This document shows, piece by piece, positions 6,340 through 11,996 of a stretch of DNA of 11,996 bases. The stretch lies in the NCBI GenBank assembly GCA_002501485.1, contig DLTS01000014.1:1-11996 (forward strand), read 5' to 3'. The first letter of the stretch is position 1, and the number at the start of each line of letters is the position of its first letter. The stretch is from Acidimicrobiaceae bacterium UBA7830 (GTDB taxonomy: Bacteria; Actinomycetota; Acidimicrobiia; Acidimicrobiales; Ilumatobacteraceae). The position numbers and the translations under genes are program-made. Below the pieces are notes generated by a model. It searched no databases. It was not told where the DNA came from and worked only from the letters and a program-made list of their open reading frames with translations.

Positions 6340-6585
6340 TCATGACTCTGAGTAGTTCTTCAGATCCAGCAATACGGTCTCGACCCGCCGACCGAAATGC
6401 TTCATCGAGACGATGGGGGTCTGTTTGAATGAAGCGTTCCTCTCCTGCTCAAAGCGTTGGCTTGCTGGGCCCTGCCACGTGGTTGATCTGATCGTGCGAT
6501 CGACGGTCGACACCAGTTGAGCGATCACCGACATTTGCTCGTGAAGCGTTCGATCGAGTTGCTTTTTATTAGCTCAGTGCATCAT
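6340..6585 (-). pseudogene. WXG100-like small protein gene with in-frame TGA at codon 4
   Basis: A good Shine-Dalgarno (GAGAGGT, 6598-6592) is followed after 6 nt by ATG-ATG-CAC-TGA. The same frame then continues open from 6573 to TGA 6342-6340. The next in-frame start codon is ATG 6534, giving 64 residues. The readable product has a first helix (K-K-Q-L-D-R-T-L-H-E-Q-M-S-V-I-A-Q-L), the W-Q-G turn, then P-A-S-Q-R-F-E-Q-E and a second helix, which is the helix-turn-helix hairpin of WXG100 proteins. After Q-E, where relatives often have Trp, there is Arg encoded by AGG, one base from TGG. The simplest reading is a recently broken gene. Alternatives are re-initiation at ATG 6534 or a base error in the sequence. 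No ESX/type VII secretion genes are nearby. It lies 65 bp downstream of the poly-gamma-glutamate hydrolase-like gene. Confidence 0.5.
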
Positions 6586-6627
6586 TGCGGTACCTCTCGT
6601 CGACGTGAAGGGTCGCAACAGATTGCG

Positions 6628-6642
6628 GAGCCTCTCTGGCTC
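6628..6642 (-). other. Small inverted repeat after the poly-gamma-glutamate hydrolase gene
   Basis: GAGCC-AGAGA-GGCTC on the minus strand can form a 5-bp stem with a 5-nt loop, 8 nt after the stop of the upstream gene. There is no T-run after it, so it is at best a weak terminator or attenuator. The rest of the 116-bp gap 6535-6650 holds only the WXG-like ribosome site and its broken 5' end. Confidence 0.25.
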
Positions 6643-6650
6643 GCCGGCAA

Positions 6651-7265
6651 TCAGTCGCTGGCGAGAGGCCAGGAGCGAACACCTTCAGCCAAACCCTCGA
6701 TAAGACTTTCCGTGTGGGGCGTCAGGCCCCCCTCCCAGTCCCACCACATTGGTGACGAACCTCTAACTCGTGGAGGGAGTTCGATCTGAACGCCACCATG
6801 TTTCGGAAGGTTTACAGGGTTCTTGGGGTGAAGTCCTCGGAGATGTTTGGGGATGTCCTCGACATCATCGATGAGGTTGTATGCCGGCAGGCGCGGCTGA
6901 AGTACAGACGTTAAGTGTTTGGCAAGCGGTCGGTTTGTACCCCCGAGTAGTAGGGATGAGAAGAGTCCTCGCCTTCCGAAGCCGTGAATGGTGATGACCA
7001 CATCAACGTGTTCAAAAAATGAGCGCATTGTGGGAGATTCATCTGGTTGAAACCGCGTTGAAGGCAGATGAGGGGGATCTCCGTTTGGATGAATGACCCC
7101 GTAGTACGACGCATTTGACTGGGCTGCTGCTTCACGAGCCACGATGTCGGTGAAGGCTTCGAGACCGCCTCCGTGAAATGCCATAAACCCGAACGTTGAC
7201 CGCAGGGTCAACTCTTCACGAACACCGTCCATTTCAAGGAGTTCAGCGAAGGTTGTCGGACACAT
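6651..7265 (-). CDS. Poly-gamma-glutamate hydrolase family protein
   Basis: 204 residues from ATG 7265. It matches the PF05908 family, zinc amidohydrolases first known from Bacillus phage PghP that cleave poly-gamma-glutamate. Blocks in order: F-x-E-L near the start, F-M-A-F-H-G-G-G-L-E (H31, E36, probable zinc ligands), S-Y-Y-G-V near 53-57, H-L-P-S-T-R-F (H66), V-I-T-I-H-G (H94), L-G-G-T-N-R, N-P-V-N, and G-V-Q-I-E-L-P-P-R-V-R (E162). There is no signal peptide, so the enzyme appears cytoplasmic. The substrate here is uncertain: cellular gamma-glutamyl chains, such as polyglutamylated folate or F420, are possible instead of a capsule. Alternative in-frame starts are TTG 7295 (with AGGAG 9 nt upstream) and TTG 7322, both upstream of family similarity. 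It is divergent from orn. Confidence 0.82.
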   Translation of the reverse strand: MCPTTFAELLEMDGVREELTLRSTFGFMAFHGGGLEAFTDIVAREAAAQSNASYYGVIHPNGDPPHLPSTRFQPDESPTMRSFFEHVDVVITIHGFGRRGLFSSLLLGGTNRPLAKHLTSVLQPRLPAYNLIDDVEDIPKHLRGLHPKNPVNLPKHGGVQIELPPRVRGSSPMWWDWEGGLTPHTESLIEGLAEGVRSWPLASD

Positions 7266-7338
7266 CTCTACATCGTGGCAGATCGACCGGATCAATGTCG
7301 CTCGCTCCTGCGATCTACCCAAAACTGTTGACGCCCCG

Positions 7339-7344
7339 TAACAT
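7339..7344 (+). promoter_or_regulatory. -10 element for orn
   Basis: TAACAT (TAnnnT) ends 7 nt before GTG 7352, the codon where Orn similarity begins. This supports a leaderless GTG start over the longer in-frame ATG at 7295. No -35 is visible at the right distance. Confidence 0.5.
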
Positions 7345-7351
7345 CAATGGC

Positions 7352-7927
7352 GTGTTGGTATGGATGGATCTCGAAATGACAGGACTCGACCATATGAGTG
7401 ATGCCATCGTTGAGATTGCGACGATAATTACCGATGATGAGCTCAACATCATCGCAGAGGGCCCTGATCTGGTGATTTATCAGCCAGAAGAGGTTCTCAG
7501 CAAGATGAATGAGGTCGTCGCTAACATGCACACCGAGTCAGGACTGCTCGATCAGATCACGGCGTCAACATTGAGTCTCGATGAGGCGGGACGTCTCACC
7601 CTTGACTTTATTAAAGAGCACTGTCCAGAGGCCGGAACCGTGCCTCTCTGTGGTAACTCGATCGGCACCGATCGCAGATTTCTCGCCCGCTACCTGCCTG
7701 AAATTGAGAACTATCTCCACTACCGAAGTGTTGACGTGTCAAGCATCAAAGAACTTGTCCGGCGCTGGTATCCCGAGGCAAATGCGCGCCGCCCGTGGAA
7801 GCCAAACTCTCATCGAGCGCTCGATGACATCAAAGAGAGCGTTGCCGAACTGCAGCACTATCAGCGGGTTGTTTTCCGGTCGCCAGGCGAGGTGACCAAG
7901 CTGTTGGCTGACAACACACCGTCGTGA
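7352..7927 (+). CDS. orn: Oligoribonuclease
   Basis: 191 residues from GTG 7352. It is a DEDDh 3'-5' exoribonuclease that degrades 2-5 nt RNA oligomers to mononucleotides, including pGpG from c-di-GMP breakdown; it is cytoplasmic and often essential. Catalytic residues are D6 and E8 in W-M-D-L-E-M-T-G-L-D, D107 in G-N-S-I-G-T-D-R-R-F, H154 in N-S-H-R-A-L, and D158 in D-D-I-K-E-S-V-A-E-L. The blocks I-A-E-G-P, H-Y-R-x-x-D-V-S-S-I-K-E-L and R-R-W-Y-P are typical of actinobacterial Orn. An in-frame ATG at 7295 would add 19 residues with no family match; the TAACAT box placed 7 nt before GTG 7352 decides the start. Confidence 0.96.
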   Translation: MLVWMDLEMTGLDHMSDAIVEIATIITDDELNIIAEGPDLVIYQPEEVLSKMNEVVANMHTESGLLDQITASTLSLDEAGRLTLDFIKEHCPEAGTVPLCGNSIGTDRRFLARYLPEIENYLHYRSVDVSSIKELVRRWYPEANARRPWKPNSHRALDDIKESVAELQHYQRVVFRSPGEVTKLLADNTPS

Positions 7928-7931
7928 ACAA

Positions 7932-7961
7932 TTGACGCAGAGGTGCTTTGCAGGCGACACT
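7932..7961 (+). promoter_or_regulatory. Promoter of the quinone oxidoreductase gene
   Basis: TTGACG (7932-7937) and GACACT (7956-7961) are separated by 18 bp, and the -10 ends 6 nt before ATG 7968. The -10 departs from TAnnnT at its first base, but this is the one -35 here close to consensus. No Shine-Dalgarno precedes the ATG, so a leaderless mRNA is likely. Confidence 0.5.
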
Positions 7962-7967
7962 CGTCAG

Positions 7968-8942
7968 ATGCGAGCTGCAGTTGTAGAACAGTACGGAGGA
8001 CCTGACGCCATCGTGGTGAGAGAGGTCGCTGACCCGACGCCTGGTCCAGACGAGATTCGCGTTGCGGTGTCGTACAGCGCCTGCAACCGCGCCGATACGT
8101 TGCAGCGCCAAGGCGCTTACCCAGATCCCGTCAAACGAGAACATGAAATCCTGGGTCTTGAGTACGCAGGTGTTGTTGAGTCGATCGGATCTCGGGTCAC
8201 TCAATGGTCGGTGGGTGATCGAGTCATGGGAATTGAGGCGGGAGCGTGCAACGCTGAACTCGTCGTCACTCATGAGCGCATGGCGATGCGAGTTCCTGAG
8301 TCGGTCGCCGATGAAGAGATGGCAGGCATTCCAGAGGTCTTTATAACGGCGTGGGACGCGCTCGTGGCTCAAGGCGGCCTTACCTCTGGCTCCTGGGCGC
8401 TTGTTCATGCGGGAGCGAGTGGGGTCGGCACGGCCGCAATTCAGATCGCGAAATCAATCGGCGCGAAGGTCGCGGTGACGTGTTCAGCGCGCAAAGCCGA
8501 CGCATGTCGCGACCTTGGCGCGGATCTTGTACTTGAGCGTTCGCCGGCTGACTGGCTGTCAGAACTCCAAACCGCAGTTCCGCAAGGGATGAATGTGGTA
8601 CTGGATGTCATCGGAGGCGAAGAGTCAGACCGGAATCTTCGAGCAGTCGCCTCCCAGGGCACCGTCATGCAGGTTGGTCTCATGGGTGGGGCATCGTCAT
8701 CGATTACGACAGGGCTCATCCTCGCAAAACGCGCAACTTGGATTGGCACAACTCTTCGTAATCGACCTCTCGAACAGAAGGTCTTAGCGGTTCAGGGCTT
8801 CACTTCCCAGATGTTGCCGAGGTTCAACTCTGGCGATCTGCGACCGGTGATTGACACAACGTTTTCGTTAGATGAAATTGCGGATGCGCATCGGCATATG
8901 GAAGCCGATGCAAATGTCGGAAAAATTTTGCTGAAAATCTGA
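7968..8942 (+). CDS. NAD(P)H:quinone oxidoreductase, zinc-free MDR family
   Basis: 324 residues from ATG 7968, where family similarity begins (M-R-A-A-V-V-E-Q-Y-G-G-P). It is a medium-chain dehydrogenase/reductase of the quinone oxidoreductase/PIG3 type: an N-terminal GroES-like domain (about 1-125, with N-R-A-D-T-L-Q-R-Q-G and G-L-E-Y-A-G), then a Rossmann domain with H-A-G-A-S-G-V-G (147-154), and a C-terminal G-K-I-L-L. The structural and catalytic zinc cysteines of alcohol dehydrogenases are absent. Such enzymes reduce quinones or enones with NAD(P)H; the physiological substrate cannot be told. The whiB gene starts 40 bp downstream with no TA dinucleotide and thus no recognisable -10 between them, so the two are probably cotranscribed. 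Confidence 0.93.
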   Translation: MRAAVVEQYGGPDAIVVREVADPTPGPDEIRVAVSYSACNRADTLQRQGAYPDPVKREHEILGLEYAGVVESIGSRVTQWSVGDRVMGIEAGACNAELVVTHERMAMRVPESVADEEMAGIPEVFITAWDALVAQGGLTSGSWALVHAGASGVGTAAIQIAKSIGAKVAVTCSARKADACRDLGADLVLERSPADWLSELQTAVPQGMNVVLDVIGGEESDRNLRAVASQGTVMQVGLMGGASSSITTGLILAKRATWIGTTLRNRPLEQKVLAVQGFTSQMLPRFNSGDLRPVIDTTFSLDEIADAHRHMEADANVGKILLKI

Positions 8943-8982
8943 AAAAACGTGAGATGTTGTGATGCTGAGGCTCTGGAAGAGC

Positions 8983-9324
8983 ATGAGCATTCAACTCGAT
9001 ATTCCAGAAATCCCTGAAAGCACTCCATTGCGGCTCGACCGGGCGCGTTGTTCAGATGGAGAAGGTGGGCTTGCCCATATGTTCTTTTCAGATCATGCCC
9101 ATGAGCTGGCACGGGCAAAGGCGATCTGCAGTCGCTGTCGGCTTGCCGAGGACTGTTTGGAGGGCGCACTGCAACGTGGTGAGTATTACGGCGTGTGGGG
9201 TGGGCAACTTCTCATGGAAGGTGTGATCGTCGAAGACCGTCCCCGGAGGGGGCGGCCACCAAAAGAACAGCGAGAGATGCTTGTTGTCGACGAGGTACCC
9301 GTGCCACCACACCTCGTTGCCTAA
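8983..9324 (+). CDS. WhiB-family Fe-S transcription regulator, WhiB7-like
   Basis: 113 residues from ATG 8983 (GGAAG 3 nt upstream); ATG 8962 and GTG 8959 are in-frame alternatives. Cysteines C23, C49, C52 and C58 (C...C-x2-C-x5-C) bind the [4Fe-4S] cluster, followed by the G-V-W-G-G turn at 70-74 that contacts the primary sigma factor. Next comes a basic tail, R-R-G-R-P-P-K (88-94), resembling the AT-hook that lets WhiB7 bind AT-rich DNA near promoters; spacing between the turn and the hook also matches WhiB7. About 20 further residues, acidic then proline-rich, follow. WhiB7 proteins activate drug-resistance and redox-stress genes, but the long regulatory leader typical of whiB7 is absent here. 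It is probably cotranscribed with the upstream quinone oxidoreductase. The family call is firm; the WhiB7 subclass is tentative. Confidence 0.93.
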   Translation: MSIQLDIPEIPESTPLRLDRARCSDGEGGLAHMFFSDHAHELARAKAICSRCRLAEDCLEGALQRGEYYGVWGGQLLMEGVIVEDRPRRGRPPKEQREMLVVDEVPVPPHLVA

Positions 9325-9330
9325 TAGCCT
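9325..9330 (+). promoter_or_regulatory. -10 element for the TlpA/CcdA operon
   Basis: TAGCCT (TAnnnT) begins directly after the whiB TAA stop and ends 6 nt before GTG 9337. A leaderless mRNA is implied. No convincing -35 is seen. Confidence 0.5.
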
Positions 9331-9336
9331 GCAAGA

Positions 9337-9936
9337 GTGAACCGAATCGTTCGTCTCCGACTCTTTGCGGTGGCCACGGGCCTCGTGATGGTTGGTCTTA
9401 TCGCAGTCGGGGCACCAGAGGTGCGGGATGCCATTGTCAACGATGAAACCGACGCGGTTCTGTCAAACCCGGGCGAGTATCAGTTGTCAGAAGAGGGTGA
9501 AGTTGCGACGCGCTCGGTGTTTCCATCGGCGGAAGTCATCGATGTGAATGGGGCGATGGTCGATTCGGCGGAGTTCATTGGCGCGCCGATGGTTGTCAAC
9601 CTCTGGTTTGCAGCGTGTCCTCCCTGTCAGCGCGAGATGCCGGACTTCGCAGCAGTTCATGAGCGTGTTGGTGACGAGGTCAGGTTTGTGGGAATTAATC
9701 CCGTCGACTCCACATCAGCGATGACTGACTTTGCCGATCGGATGGGCGTGAAGTATGAGCTCTACCGAGACCCACTTGCAGAACTCACGGACGCGCTAGG
9801 AACACTCGGGTTTCCATACACCGTGTTTGTCGATGCTGATGGTGACATCGTTGGAGATGCGGGCGTTCTCAACGAAGACGAACTCTTCGGGTTCATCAAT
9901 GAGTATTTCGATATCGAGGGAGGATCTGACCTATGA
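9337..9936 (+). CDS. TlpA/ResA-like membrane-anchored thiol-disulfide oxidoreductase
   Basis: 199 residues from GTG 9337. An N-terminal hydrophobic anchor (about 8-27) is followed by an acidic linker and a thioredoxin-like domain (about 63-190). The redox motif is W-F-A-A-C-P-P-C-Q (C94, C97), and the cis-proline lies in G-F-P-Y-T (P160). C-P-P-C and the position outside the membrane point to the TlpA/ResA/CcmG group, which reduces apocytochrome c for heme attachment, or Sco/CuA cysteines. It overlaps ccdA by ATGA, and a GGGAGGA ribosome site for ccdA lies inside its last codons. That coupling is expected, because CcdA would supply it with electrons. The cytochrome c and Sco1 of the left-hand block are plausible clients. 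Confidence 0.9.
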   Translation: MNRIVRLRLFAVATGLVMVGLIAVGAPEVRDAIVNDETDAVLSNPGEYQLSEEGEVATRSVFPSAEVIDVNGAMVDSAEFIGAPMVVNLWFAACPPCQREMPDFAAVHERVGDEVRFVGINPVDSTSAMTDFADRMGVKYELYRDPLAELTDALGTLGFPYTVFVDADGDIVGDAGVLNEDELFGFINEYFDIEGGSDL

Positions 9937-10787
9937 CGCTTTCGTTTCTCCGAGGGCTCGTTGCTGCGGTGAACCCTTGTGGGTTCGTCCTGTTGCCGAC
10001 GTACCTCATGTTTTTCCTTGGTGCAGACACATCTGAAGCGGCGTCTGGCCTCGGGGTTCGCCGAGCCAGTATCCGACGAGCGCTCACCGTGAGCTCATCA
10101 CTCACCGCAGGGTTCATGACCGTGTTCATCGTCGTTGGCATCGTCACCTACAACTTCACATCTTGGATTCAGCAGAATGCTCGATACGCAACAATCGTGA
10201 TAGCGGTAGGCCTGGTTGGTCTCGGAATTGCAATGCTCAGCGGGCGCTTCGTTGGACTTTCCTTGCCGCGACTCGATGTCGGCGGGCGGGATCGCGGCGT
10301 CCGATCAATGTTCTTGTTTGGCGTGGCATACGCCGTTGCTTCACTGGGGTGCACGATCGGTCTTTTCTTACCGACGCTGATCGCAGTTCGAAATGACGGA
10401 TTTGTCGGGGCGATCGGCAACGTCGCCGCATACGCAGCCGGCATGGGGCTGCTGATCTCGGCTCTCACGGTGTCGCTCGCAGTAGCAAAAATTGGCCTCC
10501 TCGGGGTGTTGCGTCGAGGGATGCACCGCGTGGAGCAGATTGCCGGCGGATTCGTTTTGTTATCGGGGATCTACCTTGCGTATTACTTCTGGATGGTTGA
10601 CATCAATAACCAAAGCGACCCGATCACCGTTGCTGTTGAGAATTTTCAGCGCAGGGTGATCACCAGTCTCAACAACAACTGGCAACTTGTCGCCATCGTT
10701 CTCGGAGGCATCGTTGTTGCCTCCGGAATATATGTGCGTTGTGGTCGAGATGAGCGGCAGAAAGTTGATGTGGAGTCGCGGAGTTGA
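9933..10787 (+). CDS. ccdA: CcdA cytochrome c biogenesis membrane protein
   Basis: 284 residues. The six-helix CcdA/DsbD core is clear: N-P-C-G-F in the first helix (C16), S-L-G-C-T-I-G in the fourth (C140), and a tandem layout of three helices, a loop and three helices. A seventh hydrophobic segment (about 250-268) follows the core. The protein moves reducing equivalents from cytoplasmic thioredoxin across the membrane through its two cysteines to a TlpA/ResA-like partner, here the overlapping upstream gene. The start ATG 9933 has GGGAGGA (9918-9924) 8 nt upstream. The extra C-terminal segment with a Cys in Y-V-R-C-G is not part of the core family and has no assigned role. Confidence 0.93.
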   Translation: MTLSFLRGLVAAVNPCGFVLLPTYLMFFLGADTSEAASGLGVRRASIRRALTVSSSLTAGFMTVFIVVGIVTYNFTSWIQQNARYATIVIAVGLVGLGIAMLSGRFVGLSLPRLDVGGRDRGVRSMFLFGVAYAVASLGCTIGLFLPTLIAVRNDGFVGAIGNVAAYAAGMGLLISALTVSLAVAKIGLLGVLRRGMHRVEQIAGGFVLLSGIYLAYYFWMVDINNQSDPITVAVENFQRRVITSLNNNWQLVAIVLGGIVVASGIYVRCGRDERQKVDVESRS

Positions 10788-10813
10788 CCTCGGTAGAAAC
10801 TTTGTGCGCGAAG

Positions 10814-10819
10814 TACGGT
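10814..10819 (+). promoter_or_regulatory. -10 element for the Nudix gene
   Basis: TACGGT (TAnnnT) ends 6 nt before ATG 10826. This favours ATG 10826 with a leaderless transcript over the TTG at 10784 that overlaps the ccdA stop. Confidence 0.5.
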
Positions 10820-10825
10820 CGTCCC

Positions 10826-11716
10826 ATGGCTAGCGACTCACCAACTTCGCCCACACCACAAGAGCAACCCGAACGCCTTCTCGCTGCCGATATTCCTGTT
10901 CGGCCTGCTGCCACGGTGATGTTGGTGCGAGATGGCGACGAGGGACCAGAAGTCTTCATGTTGCGCCGCACCCTCTCAGCGGCGTTCGCAGGCGGTCAGT
11001 ATGTCTTTCCAGGTGGCAAAGTCGACGGCACCGACCATGCCGATGACCTCGAAGCGATCTGCGACGGTCTTGATGATGCAGAAGCCTCAGCCCGACTAGG
11101 TGTCAAAAGTGGCGGGCTCGCATGGCTTGTTGCAGCGATACGAGAAAGCTTCGAAGAAGCAGGAGTATTGCTTGCCCGACGAGCCAATGAGACGGAAATG
11201 ATTCGATTTGAGGGGGACATCGTCGCTCCAATGAACGAGGCTCGCAACGCCATCTACAACGGAACAGAGTCGCTGTCTGAGCTTTGTGCCCGTCACGATC
11301 TTCGTCTGGTGACCGACGCAATCGGTTTTGTGAGTCACTGGATTACTCCGTTAGGAGAAGCTCGGCGCTTCGACACTCGGTTTCTACTTGCTCGTGCCCC
11401 TGAACTGCAAGAACCATTGCATGACGGTGGGGAGACGATCGACAGTCTGTGGGTACGGCCACAAGATGCGCTGCAGCGTTGGAGAGCTGGAGAGTTACAG
11501 ATGTTTCCGCCGACGATCGCCAATCTTGAATGGTTAAGCAACTTCGCAACCGCCGATGAGGCACTTGCTGGTGGAGAGTCGATGGGGCTCCCCGAGACGA
11601 TCCTCCCGCGAATGAAAACCGACGCAGAGGGAAACGTCATCGGAATCGCAGTTCCAGGTGATGCCGACTATGACTCGGTACCGGCCCCAGAATTTGTGTT
11701 TGCCAGATTCCGCTGA
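10826..11716 (+). CDS. Nudix hydrolase, NUDT19-like with split Nudix box
   Basis: 296 residues from ATG 10826. The fold starts at A-A-T-V-M-L-V-R; F-P-G-G-K-V-D lies at 61-67 and the catalytic helix R-E-S-F-E-E-A-G-V at 106-114. In a canonical Nudix box the first Gly and the R-E-x-x-E-E are 14 residues apart; here they are about 42 apart, separated by an insert. That arrangement is known from the NUDT19/RP2-like group, which hydrolyses CoA and acyl-CoA diphosphates, so CoA turnover is a plausible function, and coaA lies in the same window. The substrate is not proven. A TTG at 10784 overlapping the ccdA stop would add 14 residues, but TACGGT placed 6 nt before ATG 10826 supports the shorter form. 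Its last 49 bp overlap the convergent Mrp gene. Confidence 0.9.
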   Translation: MASDSPTSPTPQEQPERLLAADIPVRPAATVMLVRDGDEGPEVFMLRRTLSAAFAGGQYVFPGGKVDGTDHADDLEAICDGLDDAEASARLGVKSGGLAWLVAAIRESFEEAGVLLARRANETEMIRFEGDIVAPMNEARNAIYNGTESLSELCARHDLRLVTDAIGFVSHWITPLGEARRFDTRFLLARAPELQEPLHDGGETIDSLWVRPQDALQRWRAGELQMFPPTIANLEWLSNFATADEALAGGESMGLPETILPRMKTDAEGNVIGIAVPGDADYDSVPAPEFVFARFR

Positions 11717-11996
11717 TCTTCAGCCGTAAAAGCATCGTCGAACGCGGCAAGGATCTTCGTTGCGCAGCCGTCGAGTTCATCGGCCACATCAACGGGCGGT
11801 GCAACCTCGGTCACGATGCGATCGACAATGGATTGCATCGAGGCAGCAGCGGCACCGGTGCCGCTGAGAATGACGGGCTCACCACAGTCTCCGCCTACCG
11901 ATACAGAGGTTTCGATGGGGATCGACCCGAGTAGTGGTACATCGACCGCCTCGGCGAGCGCCTGACCGCCTCCTTGCCCGAAGACAGGGTGGAAGT
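11668..11996 (-). CDS. Mrp/NBP35-family Fe-S carrier ATPase, C-terminal fragment
   Basis: 108 residues are visible, ending at TAG 11670-11668; the gene continues past the window edge. The segment F-G-Q-G-G-G-Q-A-L-A-E-A, V-P-L-L-G-S-I-P-I-E, then S-V-G-G-D-C-G-E-P-V-I-L matches the C-terminal part of Mrp/ApbC/NBP35 P-loop ATPases. These bind and transfer Fe-S clusters as dimers in the cytoplasm. The P-loop and the C-x-x-C bridging motif should lie beyond the window. The tail after the family domain is about 60 residues of weakly conserved sequence, and its final codons run antisense through the 3' end of the Nudix gene. An earlier end is not possible, because no stop occurs in frame before TAG 11668. 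Confidence 0.88.
   Translation of the reverse strand, partial: FHPVFGQGGGQALAEAVDVPLLGSIPIETSVSVGGDCGEPVILSGTGAAAASMQSIVDRIVTEVAPPVDVADELDGCATKILAAFDDAFTAEDQRNLANTNSGAGTES

Noticed and set aside
6630..6669. Long inverted repeat GCCTCTC...GAGAGGC as a terminator
   Set aside because: The loop is 26 nt, it covers the 3' end of the hydrolase coding region, and there is no T-run; only the shorter 5-bp hairpin at 6628-6642 is mentioned, at low confidence.
7328..7344. TTGACG followed by TAACAT as a full -35/-10 promoter for orn
   Set aside because: The spacer is only 5 bp, far too short for sigma-70 recognition; only the -10 is kept.
1..11996. tRNA, rRNA, CRISPR array, IS element, prophage or attachment site
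   Set aside because: I saw no repeat-spacer pattern, terminal inverted repeats, transposase or integrase motifs, or RNA-gene-like segments; the window is almost fully covered by ordinary coding sequence.

Overview
The window looks like a moderately GC-rich (mid-50s percent by eye), densely packed actinobacterial chromosome. The best guess is an Acidimicrobiia-like lineage. Grounds: a WhiB regulator with its Cys4 cluster and G-V-W-G-G turn, an actinobacterial-type Orn, an HTH_22 regulator and a W-H-D-H-R membrane protein of kinds I associate with actinobacteria, and many first genes whose start lies 6-7 nt after a TAnnnT box (leaderless transcripts). Taxonomy is inference; there is no rRNA here.

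Layout. (1) Positions 1-4035 hold a copper/cytochrome block. The tail of a PCu(A)C copper chaperone (+) meets a five-gene minus-strand operon end to end. In transcription order that operon is an N6-adenine-type methyltransferase, a lipoprotein cytochrome c, a Sco1 copper chaperone, a membrane-anchored cupredoxin and an uncharacterised exported membrane protein; every junction is a 4-nt stop/start overlap. (2) At 4042-4051 a symmetric double -10 element appears to start both this operon and the divergent coaA (pantothenate kinase). (3) Positions 4978-6289 hold a minus-strand operon of a small thiamine-binding-like protein, an HTH_22 regulator and a HAD phosphatase. (4) Positions 6340-7265 (minus) hold a poly-gamma-glutamate hydrolase-like protein, then a WXG100-like small gene interrupted by TGA at codon 4. 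(5) Positions 7352-9324 (+) hold oligoribonuclease, a zinc-free quinone oxidoreductase and a WhiB7-like regulator. (6) Positions 9337-10787 (+) hold a TlpA-like thioredoxin and CcdA. (7) Positions 10826-11716 hold a NUDT19-like Nudix hydrolase whose end overlaps the end of a convergent Mrp/NBP35 ATPase that runs off the window.

How they fit together. PCu(A)C, Sco1, the cupredoxin and the lipoprotein cytochrome c suit extracytoplasmic copper delivery and electron transfer for a cytochrome c oxidase. TlpA and CcdA suit the thiol reduction needed for heme attachment and for Sco/CuA cysteines. CoaA, Orn, Mrp and Nudix are housekeeping functions. There is no sign of a phage, IS element, CRISPR array, tRNA or rRNA. 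No gene-free stretch exceeds 300 bases; the longest gap is 6535-6650.
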